Of a stretch of 64,000 nt of DNA, positions 1 to 7,080 are shown piece by piece. Position numbers and translations under genes: made by a program. The stretch spans positions 1 to 64,000 of the forward strand of contig JAJPEQ010000005.1 of assembly GCA_021166775.1 (NCBI GenBank), in the 5' to 3' direction. How positions within the stretch are numbered: position 1 is the stretch's first letter; every line of letters begins with the position of its first letter. This stretch comes from Comamonas sp. (GTDB taxonomy: Bacteria > Pseudomonadota > Gammaproteobacteria > Burkholderiales > Burkholderiaceae_C). The notes under the pieces are model-generated. The model saw only the letters and a program-made list of their open reading frames with translations. It had not been told where the DNA came from and did no database searches.

Positions 1-228
1 CGCCAGATGGCTCAGGAATGCCTCCACTTCCCGTGCACCCATCTCTTGCGGATGGCGCTTGTTGTGATACAGAATGAAACGACGCGCCCAATCCAGATAG
101 GCCTGCTCGGTGCGGATGCTGTAGTGGCGCGTGCGCAGGTGGATGCGCATGCGCTCCAGAAGTTTGGGCGGCCTGGGGCCGGCCGCAGCGCCGTCGGGCG
201 GAGGGGAGCTTGATGCATCCCTCCGCAA
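1..228 (-). CDS. intI: Integron integrase IntI, N-terminal part (partial)
   Basis: The minus-strand frame that runs off the left edge encodes PPKLLERMRIHLRTRHYSIR followed by TEQAYLDWARRFILYHNKRH. This is the SAM-like core-binding N-terminus of integron-type tyrosine recombinases; compare the IntI1 pattern in which RTEQAYVHW follows a short leader. The catalytic Arg/His/Tyr residues lie outside the window. The start is uncertain. The ATG at 218 is in another frame; in this frame a TTG at 228 gives a leader of usual length, and the next in-frame ATG, at 150, would remove conserved sequence. It lies divergent to the cassettes, as expected for an integron platform. Confidence 0.8.
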   Translation of the reverse strand, partial: MRRDASSSPPPDGAAAGPRPPKLLERMRIHLRTRHYSIRTEQAYLDWARRFILYHNKRHPQEMGAREVEAFLSHLA

Positions 229-269
229 AATTTCAGGTTTGCCTAAATGGAAGGCAAATTCTGGTTTAT

Positions 270-346
270 GAGGAGGTTGACAGGTGTTGCGACATGTTAT
301 TGTTGAAAGAAGCGCTTGATAAGCGCCGTCTAATTCCAGTTAGTCT
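270..346 (+). other. Candidate attI region
   Basis: The region lies between the integrase start and the first cassette. It ends with GTTAGTC at 340-346, close to but not identical to the GTTRRRY core consensus. A perfect small palindrome, GCGCTT-gat-AAGCGC, lies at 313-327. Assignment rests on position rather than on a known attI sequence. Confidence 0.35.
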
Positions 347-373
347 GCCTTTTATTTCCTCACATTTCGGCCC

Positions 374-664
374 ATGCATATCCAAACGTCCTTGACCTTC
401 GCAAGCGTTTATTCGCCGGGTATTTGGCGTTCGTTCGGGCTTCGCCTGCGTGGGGTGTGCCAGTTTCAAGCCATTTTTGCCTCTAGCCATTTCTCAGCAA
501 GCGCTAGCAGCTATTGTTTCGTAGTCTACGGCCCGTGCGGACACATTCTTTTTTGCGCTTTGGGTCTAACCCAGCGCTCGAGCCGACCCGCCTGCGGCGG
601 TCGGCTTATTTTATTCGTTAGAATCATCTTCAATCACCATGGAGAAAAAAATGAAAGTTCATAA
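374..664 (+). CDS. DUF1010-like cassette ORF (probably not a true protein)
   Basis: This 96-residue ORF fills the first cassette. Residues around FQAIFASSHFSASASSYCF and RPACGGRLILFVR match my memory of the DUF1010 family, annotated many times in Comamonadaceae. The first segment is encoded by a copy of the dispersed repeat at 461-520. The second is encoded by the attC site itself (564-623), and the frame then runs into the start of the next cassette gene. There is no clear ribosome binding site. I think it is either a spurious ORF or a cassette ORF that uses attC as its 3' end. It is listed because automated annotation will call it. Confidence 0.3.
   Translation: MHIQTSLTFASVYSPGIWRSFGLRLRGVCQFQAIFASSHFSASASSYCFVVYGPCGHILFCALGLTQRSSRPACGGRLILFVRIIFNHHGEKNESS
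461..520 (+). repeat. Dispersed Comamonadaceae-type repeat, copy A
   Basis: The stretch contains GCCTCTAGCC, CAGCAAGCGCTAGCAGCTAT and a T-rich end. Degenerate relatives lie at 4322-4355 (reverse orientation), 14621-14660, 22249-22280, 34280-34305 (reverse) and 48693-48732. All share a GCGCTTG or CAAGCGC element a few bases from AGCAGCTAT or its complement AATAGCTG. Confidence 0.5.
564..623 (+). other. attC recombination site 1
   Basis: R'' box GTCTAAC lies at 564-570 and R' box GTTAGAA at 617-623. A perfect 8-bp inverted repeat, AGCCGACC (581-588) / GGTCGGCT (599-606), forms the central stem. At about 60 bp this is the classic short attC size. Cassette exchange would cut inside GTTAGAA. Confidence 0.85.
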
Positions 665-1049
665 GGTATTTTTTGCACTAGCTATCGTCGGATCTATGAG
701 TGGCTGCGCCACATGGTCGACGAGCAGTATAGACAACAAAGATGTGAGTACTCAGGAAAGTAGCCAAGATGCCATTTCCAAGAAAGCCCCATCACAAATA
801 TATTTAACAGATCAAGACATAGTCGACCGCCCGTACAAATCACTTGGAGATATTACCGCTACGGTAAATAAAACTACAATTTTTCACTCAAATCCAACAC
901 GCGAAATGGTGAACGAAAAATTGCAAAAAGAAGCGGCTGAATTGGGTGCTGATGCAGTAATTTTAATTCGCTACGGTGACGGCGGCATATCTCTTATGAG
1001 CTGGGGCAGCCTGGAAGGTAAAGGCCGTGCAATCAAGTACATTAAGTAA
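651..1049 (+). CDS. Putative lipoprotein, integron cassette gene
   Basis: The protein starts MKVHKVFFALAIVGSMSGC, a signal peptide with a lipobox-like SMSGC ending in the candidate lipidated Cys19. An ATG at 639 is in frame, but GGAG seven bases before the ATG at 651 supports the shorter form. The C-terminal half (EAAELGADAVILIRYGDGG) resembles the heavy-metal-binding/YbjQ-like or DUF4156-like fold found in many small outer-membrane lipoproteins, but I cannot assign a family securely. It is AT-rich relative to the host. Its 3' end overlaps the next gene by 23 bp, so both travel in one cassette. Function unknown. Confidence 0.75.
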   Translation: MKVHKVFFALAIVGSMSGCATWSTSSIDNKDVSTQESSQDAISKKAPSQIYLTDQDIVDRPYKSLGDITATVNKTTIFHSNPTREMVNEKLQKEAAELGADAVILIRYGDGGISLMSWGSLEGKGRAIKYIK

Positions 1050-1701
1050 TTTTTCTGCACTGTGTGTCGTGATATTTCTGGCGGGATGTGCGACATCCGC
1101 ACCAGAAATACCACGACAGACTCAGCGAGTAGAAGAAATTGGGTATTTGGCTCCGCCATCAAAATCAACAAGTGGAACAGAAAAAAAAGCCACAGCATCG
1201 CACACTAAAAATCCTGCATTAATCACGAAGCCTATATGGGATAAACTTAGTGAAGCAGAGAAAATTTCCATCACCGCAGATTACGATATAAATATATTAT
1301 CACCAGATTCATTTGGAATAATAACTGACGTTCAAGGCGCAGACCAATCAACTCCTGGCTCGAACGCAGGCGCTGCTCTTGGTGGTGCAGCCGCAAGTGC
1401 CGCATACATCGATAAAGGGTTGAGGGGTAACAACTACTCAGCAGGCGGCGCTTTGGCCATTGGCCTTCTTGGAGCAGCAATTGGATCAACTATGGATTCA
1501 GGTCCATCTTCAAAATTTCAATTCAGATACACAGTAAAGCTTGGAGATGGGGAAATTCAGTATTTTGATGAAATTAAATCTACAAGTTTTCGTCATTCAG
1601 TTGGTGTCTGTATCTTGGTTCCATCTCTAAATTTAATTAGCCAAAAAGTCTGCAACCAAACCATAGAAAACATCAGGGAAAAATATATAACTGTACAATA
1701 A
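1027..1701 (+). CDS. Putative glycine-zipper lipoprotein, second gene of cassette
   Basis: This 224-residue protein starts at a GTG inside the previous gene, with AAGG 9-12 bases upstream. There is no ATG before its signal peptide, which ends in FLAGC, a good lipobox. In the middle, Gly/Ala-rich segments (GAALGGAAASAAYIDKG and GGALAIGLLGAAIGST) look like a glycine zipper of the kind found in outer-membrane lipoproteins. The C-terminus has a beta-rich stretch with cysteines. The stop lies 11 bp before attC2, as expected for a cassette. Overlap with the first lipoprotein suggests translational coupling and a shared envelope role. Function unknown. Confidence 0.75.
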   Translation: MQSSTLSNFSALCVVIFLAGCATSAPEIPRQTQRVEEIGYLAPPSKSTSGTEKKATASHTKNPALITKPIWDKLSEAEKISITADYDINILSPDSFGIITDVQGADQSTPGSNAGAALGGAAASAAYIDKGLRGNNYSAGGALAIGLLGAAIGSTMDSGPSSKFQFRYTVKLGDGEIQYFDEIKSTSFRHSVGVCILVPSLNLISQKVCNQTIENIREKYITVQ

Positions 1702-1712
1702 CGACTGTCTAT

Positions 1713-1771
1713 TTCTAACTATTCGTCGCAGCCGACCGCATACGGCGGCAGCTGAACTCAGGGCGTTAGGT
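1713..1771 (+). other. attC recombination site 2
   Basis: R'' box TTCTAAC lies at 1713-1719 and R' box GTTAGGT at 1765-1771, 59 bp in total. The arms GCAGCCGACCGC and GCGGCAGCTG form an imperfect central stem around CATAC. It closes the two-gene lipoprotein cassette. Confidence 0.8.
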
Positions 1772-1786
1772 TTTACAATCAGTGCC

Positions 1787-2923
1787 ATGACTTTTCCACC
1801 ACCGTCCGGATCGCTGATACCGTTTCTTCGCCGCCGTGACTACGTCTTTGTTAATCCGCTAGGCCGAGGTGCATGTGGCGAAACCGTCCTTCTCCGAGAC
1901 GACTTGATCGACAGCTTCTTCGTTTGCAAGAAGTATTCACCGAGATCGGAGTCGTTGCGCCAAGAGCTGTTCAAGAATTTTCTCCGTGAGATCAAGCTGC
2001 TCCACGAAGTGCATCACCAGAACGTAGTGCGAGTATTCAACTACTACGTCTACCCCGACAAATTTACTGGCTACATCCTTATGGAGTACGTTCGGGGCCT
2101 CGACATTGAGGAGCATTTGCGCGCCCAACCCGAGACGGTAAACGAACTCTTCATCCAGGCGGTCGATGGTTTTGCTTACCTAGAATCAACTCAAATTCTT
2201 CACCGCGATATACGTCCACAGAATCTACTTGTTCGCGATGACGGAATTTTGAAGATCATTGATCTAGGCTTCGGAAAGCACGTCGAGGCAACCAAGGATT
2301 TCGACAAAAGCATTAGCCTCAACTGGTGGTGCGAGCCGCCAGAAGAGTTTTCTACCGGCACCTACGACCACTCGACCGAGGTCTATTTCGTAGCAAAGCT
2401 CTTTCAGAAGATCATCGCCGAGAACGGCATCGAACAGTTCAAGCATGCAACTCTTCTAGAGCGCATGTGTCGTAGAGACCCTTTTGAACGAGTCTCGTCG
2501 TTTCTCGAAGCGAAGAACGAGCTCAGCCTTCGGCGCTCCGAAGACATCGAATTCGAGGACGAAGAGCGGCAGACGTATCGATTCTTCGCCGATGAGGTCA
2601 CCGACCGCATCACGAAGATCGCAGAGGGAGCCAAGTACGCAACGGATCTTGATCGAATCCGTGCACAGCTTGAAGCAGTGCATCGAAACTGCATGCTTGA
2701 AGATGAACTGCCAGATTGCGCCCCGCTATTGCGCATCTTCGTAGACGGTCAGTACTACTACAGAAAGGCCAATTTTCAGACTTGGGTTCTTCGAGGCTTT
2801 CTTCACTTCCTCCGTAGCGCTCCATTGGAGAAGCAACGGATAGCGCTCGCAAATCTTCACACCCGGCTCAATGCCATCAAGCGGTATGCACAGCCAGCGA
2901 TGGACGATGACATACCGTTCTAG
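1787..2923 (+). CDS. Eukaryotic-like Ser/Thr protein kinase, integron cassette gene
   Basis: This 378-residue protein has a Hanks-type kinase domain at about 19-235. The glycine loop is LGRGACGETV (25-34), with candidate ATP-binding Lys48/Lys49 and Glu68 in helix C. The catalytic loop HRDIRPQN (139-146) has Asp141 and Asn146; Arg replaces the usual Lys two residues after Asp. The DFG motif is DLG (159-161), followed by an EPPEE segment in place of APE. The key residues are present, so activity is plausible. There is no signal or membrane segment. The C-terminal 140 residues match nothing I know. The gene fills one cassette between attC2 and attC3 and is less GC-rich than host genes. The substrate is unknown; a toxin/defence or phage-sensing role is only a guess. 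Confidence 0.85.
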   Translation: MTFPPPSGSLIPFLRRRDYVFVNPLGRGACGETVLLRDDLIDSFFVCKKYSPRSESLRQELFKNFLREIKLLHEVHHQNVVRVFNYYVYPDKFTGYILMEYVRGLDIEEHLRAQPETVNELFIQAVDGFAYLESTQILHRDIRPQNLLVRDDGILKIIDLGFGKHVEATKDFDKSISLNWWCEPPEEFSTGTYDHSTEVYFVAKLFQKIIAENGIEQFKHATLLERMCRRDPFERVSSFLEAKNELSLRRSEDIEFEDEERQTYRFFADEVTDRITKIAEGAKYATDLDRIRAQLEAVHRNCMLEDELPDCAPLLRIFVDGQYYYRKANFQTWVLRGFLHFLRSAPLEKQRIALANLHTRLNAIKRYAQPAMDDDIPF

Positions 2924-2936
2924 TCTGAGCAGTGAA

Positions 2937-3062
2937 ACCTAACCCTTCACTCGAGCGGACCACCACCGGCATGGCGCTTGGCTCGACGGCCATATGATGA
3001 ACTACACCGTCAGGCGGGCCGAGCACCATGCCGGCGTCGGCTCCTCAGCTCAGGCGTTAGGC
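2937..3062 (+). other. attC recombination site 3 (long form)
   Basis: R'' box ACCTAAC lies at 2937-2943 and R' box GTTAGGC at 3056-3062, about 126 bp. The arms CCGGCATGGCGCTTGGCTCG and GGCCGAGCACCATGCCGG are complementary with few mismatches, giving a long hairpin. It closes the kinase cassette and precedes the VIT gene by 33 bp. Confidence 0.8.
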
Positions 3063-3095
3063 GTCGCATTGACTCTCCGCTACACGGCAAACACC

Positions 3096-3785
3096 ATGAG
3101 ACACACTGAAAGACACAGAACACACCGAACAGGCTGGCTCCGTGCCGCTGTTCTTGGCGCGAACGACGGTATCGTCTCTACCGCCAGCCTTGTCTTGGGC
3201 GTCGCAGCAGCCGGCGCAGGCACTCAGGGTATTCTGGTTGCAGGCGTTGCCGGCCTTGTCGCGGGTGCGATGTCAATGGCTGCTGGCGAGTATGTATCGG
3301 TGAGTTCACAAGCCGACACCGAGCTTGCGGATCTCGCCCGAGAGCGCAAAGAGTTGGCCGAGAATCCCGAGCAGGAACGCGCAGAGCTGGCGGCCATTTA
3401 CGTCAAGCGCGGGCTGGACAAGAAACTGGCCTCAGACGTGGCTGCCCAATTAACGCAGCATGACGCACTGGCCGCACACGGACGCGATGAGCTGGGCATA
3501 TCCGACGCGTTGGCCGCAAAACCCGTGCAGGCGGCCTTGGCCTCGGCGGGTACGTTTGCCGTGGGCGCAGTCCTGCCGCTTCTGATGGTGCTCCTGCTTC
3601 CGGCGTCTGCGCTGCTGTGGGGTGTTGCAGGCAGCTCACTCTTCTTTCTCGCGCTGTTGGGCTTCCTGGCTGCACGCACAGGTGGCGCGCCGGTGATCGT
3701 GTCTGTCATTCGTGTGACTTTTTGGGGGGCGTTGGCAATGGCGTTGACCGCTGGAGTGGGTGCCCTGTTTGGGGTAGCCGCTTGA
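3096..3785 (+). CDS. VIT1/CCC1-family transporter, last cassette gene
   Basis: This is a 229-residue membrane protein. The N-terminal GWLRAAVLGANDGIVSTASL is the signature first helix of the VIT/CCC1 iron/manganese transporter family. A second helix pair (GLVAGAMSMAAGEYVSVSSQ) carries the conserved Met/Gly/Glu pattern. A charged cytoplasmic segment follows, then three C-terminal helices, giving five predicted segments. The start is the ATG at 3096; longer in-frame starts lie inside attC3 and are rejected. The likely role is divalent metal (Fe/Mn) efflux or sequestration. Position directly after attC3 makes it a cassette gene, but no attC follows it. Confidence 0.85.
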   Translation: MRHTERHRTHRTGWLRAAVLGANDGIVSTASLVLGVAAAGAGTQGILVAGVAGLVAGAMSMAAGEYVSVSSQADTELADLARERKELAENPEQERAELAAIYVKRGLDKKLASDVAAQLTQHDALAAHGRDELGISDALAAKPVQAALASAGTFAVGAVLPLLMVLLLPASALLWGVAGSSLFFLALLGFLAARTGGAPVIVSVIRVTFWGALAMALTAGVGALFGVAA

Positions 3786-3885
3786 AAGCCATGGCGCAAA
3801 GAACTCGACGCCTCAACCATCGTTCCACACGGACGACTGCCGCGCCGGTGAATTCCAACGTCGAACCCAAACAGAGAGGACTTCC

Positions 3886-4299
3886 ATGATCTCTCCCACC
3901 TCGATCGCATTGACCGGATTCATGGCCTGGGCGCTGCTGCTCCTCGTGCTCATGGAAGCCATTCGCACGCAGCTCGTGGTGCGCGGCAAGGTGCCCGCCA
4001 ACGGTTTCACGCCGGACAACGACGGCCTGTCGCCCTTCATGCGGCGGCTGGCCAGGGCGCACGCCAACTGCGTGGAAAGCCTGCCGGTCTTCGGTGGCCT
4101 GCTGCTGGTCGCCATGGCCACGCAACGGACGGCGGTCACGGACCCGCTCGCCTACCTGTTCCTGGGCGCTCGCGTGCTCCAGTCGCTCGTTCACCTGGCC
4201 TCGACGAGCGTGCCCATGGTGACGATCCGCTTCACCGCGTTTTCCGTGCAGATGGCCATCGGGGTGTACTGGGCTTTCGCGCTGCTGGCATCGGCGTGA
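3886..4299 (+). CDS. MAPEG-family membrane protein
   Basis: This 137-residue protein has about four hydrophobic segments. The MAPEG pattern is visible: an N-terminal helix rich in Leu, then RLARAHANCVESLPVF, which is typical of bacterial MAPEG homologues, and LGARVLQSLVHLAS in the third helix. The family covers membrane glutathione S-transferases and related proteins of mostly unknown bacterial function. AGAGAGG precedes the ATG by about ten bases. It stands alone, about 100 bp after the VIT gene, and may be the first native chromosomal gene after the integron. Confidence 0.8.
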   Translation: MISPTSIALTGFMAWALLLLVLMEAIRTQLVVRGKVPANGFTPDNDGLSPFMRRLARAHANCVESLPVFGGLLLVAMATQRTAVTDPLAYLFLGARVLQSLVHLASTSVPMVTIRFTAFSVQMAIGVYWAFALLASA

Positions 4300-4321
4300 G
4301 GCGATGATTGCGCTGCCATGG

Positions 4322-4355
4322 TTTTAATAGCTGCTTACGCCTGACAGACAATCGC
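4322..4355 (-). repeat. Dispersed repeat, copy B (degenerate)
   Basis: TTTTAATAGCTGCTTACGCC followed by TGACAGACAATCGC is a reverse-oriented, degenerate match to the repeat described at 461-520. It lies in the non-coding stretch between the MAPEG gene and the solute-binding protein. Confidence 0.4.
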
Positions 4356-4648
4356 TTCGGGCCGAAAAACCCTGAAAATTTTCTGACCCTGCACGCCCTC
4401 GGACGTCCAAGGCCCTTGTGCCCCTTGCTCCGGCGGCGGAAGACCTGGCGGACGAGACCCGGATCTCGCTGGTGAAGAACCCGGAATGTGGACGCGCACG
4501 GCATATGCGTGCCAACGACGCGCGACTTCGACAGTTTGACGTCGGTCAAATAGCCATGAATTTGCATGCTGATAATGATTTCGCGTGCCGGCTGCGGGGG
4601 TGGCCGCAGGACCGCTTTTCTGCTCAACAAACTTGCCGGGGGCCTTCC
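4356..4648. other. Non-coding stretch upstream of solute-binding protein gene
   Basis: About 290 bases with no credible gene. A plus-strand frame is open through it into the next gene, but it has no homology I recognise and lacks a start signal. I see no clear promoter. Confidence 0.5.
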
Positions 4649-5533
4649 ATGAATAACCTCAATAGCGCGCTGTTTGCTGCGGTCCTGTCGGCTGCCATAC
4701 CTGCGGCGCAATCGCAGACATTGGAGAAAATCGCCGCCAGCAACAAAATCACCGTTTCTTATCGCGAAGCGGCCGTCCCTTTCAGTTACGTCATAGGAAC
4801 GCACAAGGCCGTGGGTTTTGCGGTGGATCTGACCGAGGCCGTGGTCGATGACGTGCGCCAGCGTCTGCACAAGCCATTCTTGCATGTGGCGTACATGCCC
4901 GTCACCGCGCAAAACCGCATTCCATTGCTGGTTGACGGCACCTACGACCTTGAGTGCGGCTCCACGACAAACAACGCGGCGCGCGGCAAAGAGGTTTCCT
5001 TTGCCATCAACCATTTCTACACTGGCACACGCCTGCTGGCCAAGAAGACCTCCGGCATCAAAGACTATGCCGACCTGGCCGGCAAGACGGTGGCCACCAC
5101 CACCGGCAGCACCAATGAAAAGCTGATCCGCCAGTACAGCGCCGATCATGGGCTGGACATGAAGATCGTGCTTGGCAAGGACTACGGCGATGCGCTGAGC
5201 CTGGTCGAAAGCGACCAAGCCGTAGCCTTCGCGATGGACGACGTTCTACTCTTCGGCCTCAGAGCGAATTCCAGCGACCCCGAAGCGTTTGAAGTCGTTG
5301 GGGAAACTCTTCAGGTCGAGCCGTATGCCTGCATGGTGCGCAAAAACGACCCGGAATTCAAGAAACTGGTGGATGGCACGATGACCAGGCTTATGCGGAC
5401 CGGCGAGTTCGAACGGCTGTACAAGAAGTGGTTTGAGTCCCCCATTCCACCCAAGGGCGTGGTGCTGAACATGCCCATGGGTTCGCAACTCAAAGCGAAC
5501 CTCAAGGCGCGAAGCGATCAGCCGGCGATGTGA
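4649..5533 (+). CDS. Amino-acid-type ABC transporter substrate-binding protein
   Basis: This 294-residue periplasmic protein has a signal peptide (MNNLNSALFAAVLSAAIPAAQSQ) and the SBP_bac_3 fold. ITVSYREAAVPFSYV, GFAVDLTEAVVDDVRQRL and DLECGSTTNNAARGKEVSF follow the pattern of glutamate/aspartate receptors such as GltI/DctP-like proteins. The GSTTNN segment sits where the ligand carboxylate is bound in that family. The start at 4649 was chosen because it begins the signal peptide. No permease or ATPase gene is nearby, so it is an orphan receptor in this window. The ligand is predicted to be an acidic amino acid, but this is inference. Confidence 0.85.
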   Translation: MNNLNSALFAAVLSAAIPAAQSQTLEKIAASNKITVSYREAAVPFSYVIGTHKAVGFAVDLTEAVVDDVRQRLHKPFLHVAYMPVTAQNRIPLLVDGTYDLECGSTTNNAARGKEVSFAINHFYTGTRLLAKKTSGIKDYADLAGKTVATTTGSTNEKLIRQYSADHGLDMKIVLGKDYGDALSLVESDQAVAFAMDDVLLFGLRANSSDPEAFEVVGETLQVEPYACMVRKNDPEFKKLVDGTMTRLMRTGEFERLYKKWFESPIPPKGVVLNMPMGSQLKANLKARSDQPAM

Positions 5534-5536
5534 AGC

Positions 5537-5700
5537 ATGGGGCGCAGTGCCAGCACGCTCAGCCGCGAGTTGCGGCGAAATGCCAGCGCGGGCGATGGCT
5601 ACCTCGCCAGCAGCGCCCACAGCACCAGCTGCAAGCGGTGCATCCAAGCGCACCCGCTGCCATCGCGTTCAGAACGTCAGGAACAAGCTGACTGCGGTCT
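5537..5700 (+). mobile_element. IS30-family transposase remnant
   Basis: The frame at 5537 reads MGRSASTLSRELRRNASAGD then GYLASSAHS, which matches the HTH region of IS30 transposases (GRSxSTISRELRRN). The reading frame decays after about 40 codons, and no catalytic DDE region or terminal repeats are visible. It lies against a broken LysR gene and may have been the agent that truncated it. Confidence 0.65.
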
Positions 5701-5719
5701 TTCGTGTACGACGCGCTGA

Positions 5720-5837
5720 TCACCGTGGCGTAGATCGACCCAAAGCAGCTTGCGCATCGTTCGATGCAGCGTCCACACGCACAAAGCTGCCGGCATCGGC
5801 CATGGCGACGAGATGTGCATTCCCCAAATCGATCCAT
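5720..5837 (-). pseudogene. LysR-family regulator, N-terminal remnant
   Basis: On the minus strand, ATG at 5837 begins MDRFGE. After a frame change the text continues as VAMADAGSFVRVDAASNDAQ and AALGRSTP, which tracks the LysR HTH consensus (VAVAEAGSFVRAAERLNLSQAALSRS). Only about 35 codons remain and at least one frameshift is present, so it is dead. It is divergent to the operon at 5960-8530 and was probably its regulator. The 120 bp between them (5838-5959) would be the former shared control region. Confidence 0.6.
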
Positions 5838-5959
5838 GGCCCTTATTGTGCCGATATTCGGGATAGTTAATGACTTGATGTCCTATTTATCTATTGAACT
5901 TGGGATTTTAAAGTTCAGGCCATCGCAGCAAGTCGCTGCTTTCAATCCAGGGACACATC

Positions 5960-6592
5960 ATGAAAGTCACCGTCATCGGCGCCGGCAACATGGGCTCGGC
6001 CTTCGTCAAGCAACTCGTGCGCGCAGGCCATGAAGTCAGCGTCACTTCCCGTGGCAGCGCCAAGGCGGCGCAGGTCGCCGCAGCCTACCCGGGCGCCAGG
6101 GCCGTCGCGATCGCTGGCGCTGCCAACGGCGCCGACGCCGTTGTGTTGGCCACCGGCTACGAGAGTGCCGCCGCCGCTTTGAACGCCGTGGGGGGGCTGC
6201 AGGGCAAGGTCGTCATCGACGTCACCAACCCGCTGACAGCCGACTACATGGGCCTGACTCTGGGCCACAGCACCTCGTCCGCCGAGGAAATCGCCAAGGC
6301 CGTACCGGGCGCTGAAGTGGTCAAGGGCTTCAACACCATTTTTGCCCAGGTGCTCAGCGATGGCGCCGATTTCGGCGACGGCCGCAAGGCCACGGTGTTT
6401 GTAGCCAGCGACAGCGTACGCGCCAAGCAGACCGCCGCGGCGCTGGCCCAGAGCATGGGCTTTGACGTCGTCGATGCGGGTGGCCTGAAGAACGCGCGCT
6501 ACCTCGAGCCCCTGGCGGGTCTGAATATCTATCTGGGTTATGGAACGGGCCTGGGTACCGCCATCGCTCCGACCTGGATCCACAAGGCCTGA
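5960..6592 (+). CDS. NADP-binding oxidoreductase, F420:NADP reductase-like
   Basis: This 210-residue Rossmann protein starts MKVTVIGAGNMGSAFVKQLV, with the dinucleotide motif GAGNMG and a basic SRGS after the second strand that fits NADP preference. VIDVTNPLTADY and VVKGFNTIFAQVL are typical of the NADPH-dependent F420 reductase-like family (COG2085). The bacterium is unlikely to use F420, so the physiological substrate is unknown. It is first in a four-gene set with DoxX, a LigB-type dioxygenase and an esterase. Confidence 0.85.
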   Translation: MKVTVIGAGNMGSAFVKQLVRAGHEVSVTSRGSAKAAQVAAAYPGARAVAIAGAANGADAVVLATGYESAAAALNAVGGLQGKVVIDVTNPLTADYMGLTLGHSTSSAEEIAKAVPGAEVVKGFNTIFAQVLSDGADFGDGRKATVFVASDSVRAKQTAAALAQSMGFDVVDAGGLKNARYLEPLAGLNIYLGYGTGLGTAIAPTWIHKA

Positions 6593-6636
6593 ACACGCCC
6601 ACGCTACGCACCTCAACGCATTCAACGGAAAACGTC

Positions 6637-7080
6637 ATGAACAACACATTCCTGCAGCGCATTCTGGCGACCCAAAACGGTTCGGGCGCCCTGGCCCTGC
6701 GCATTCCCGTGGGCATCATCTTCGCCGCACATGGCGCGCAAAAGCTCTTCGGCTGGTTGGGCGGATACGGACTGGACGGCACAGGCCAGTACTTCGGCTC
6801 CGTGGGCCTGAATCCTGGCTACCTGATGGCGCTACTGGCCGGCGCTGCCGAGTTCTTCGGTGGCTTGGCACTGATCCTGGGGGTTCTGGTTCGCCCGGCG
6901 GCGGCGGCTCTGGCCTTCGCGATGCTCATTGCGATCTTCGCCGTGCACATCGGCAATGGCTTCTTCATGGACAAGGGCGGGTACGAATACGCACTGGCCC
7001 TGTTCGCCGCCTCGCTGTCGCTGCTGTTCAGTGGTGGCGGTCGCTTCTCGGTCGACCACGCCCTCACCCGAGAACGTTGA
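6637..7080 (+). CDS. DoxX-family membrane protein
   Basis: This 147-residue protein has four hydrophobic segments. LRIPVGIIFAAHGAQKLFGW and GAAEFFGGLALILGVLVRPA are hallmarks of the DoxX/YphA family, linked to quinone or thiol redox and to oxidative stress tolerance in other bacteria. It lies 44 bp after the NADP-binding gene, and its stop codon overlaps the ATG of the dioxygenase gene (TGATG), pointing to translational coupling. Confidence 0.88.
   Translation: MNNTFLQRILATQNGSGALALRIPVGIIFAAHGAQKLFGWLGGYGLDGTGQYFGSVGLNPGYLMALLAGAAEFFGGLALILGVLVRPAAAALAFAMLIAIFAVHIGNGFFMDKGGYEYALALFAASLSLLFSGGGRFSVDHALTRER

Larger units (their letters stand above)
1..3785 (+). mobile_element. Integron: integrase start plus cassette array
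   Basis: The unit comprises an integrase gene on the minus strand at the left edge, a probable attI region, and plus-strand cassettes separated by three attC-like sites at 564-623, 1713-1771 and 2937-3062. Each site begins with a YTAAC-type R'' box and ends with a GTTAGRY-type R' box, with an internal inverted repeat. Cassette genes are visibly more AT-rich than the neighbouring chromosome, most strongly at 640-1710. No attC was found after the VIT gene, so the right boundary is set at its stop codon and is uncertain. The integrase is cut by the window edge, so its class cannot be judged. Confidence 0.78.

Noticed and set aside
3786-3885. A fourth attC after the VIT gene
   Set aside because: No paired R''/R' boxes or long inverted repeat could be found.
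4418-4648. N-terminal extension of the solute-binding protein
   Set aside because: It would bury the signal peptide, and the added sequence shows no family similarity.
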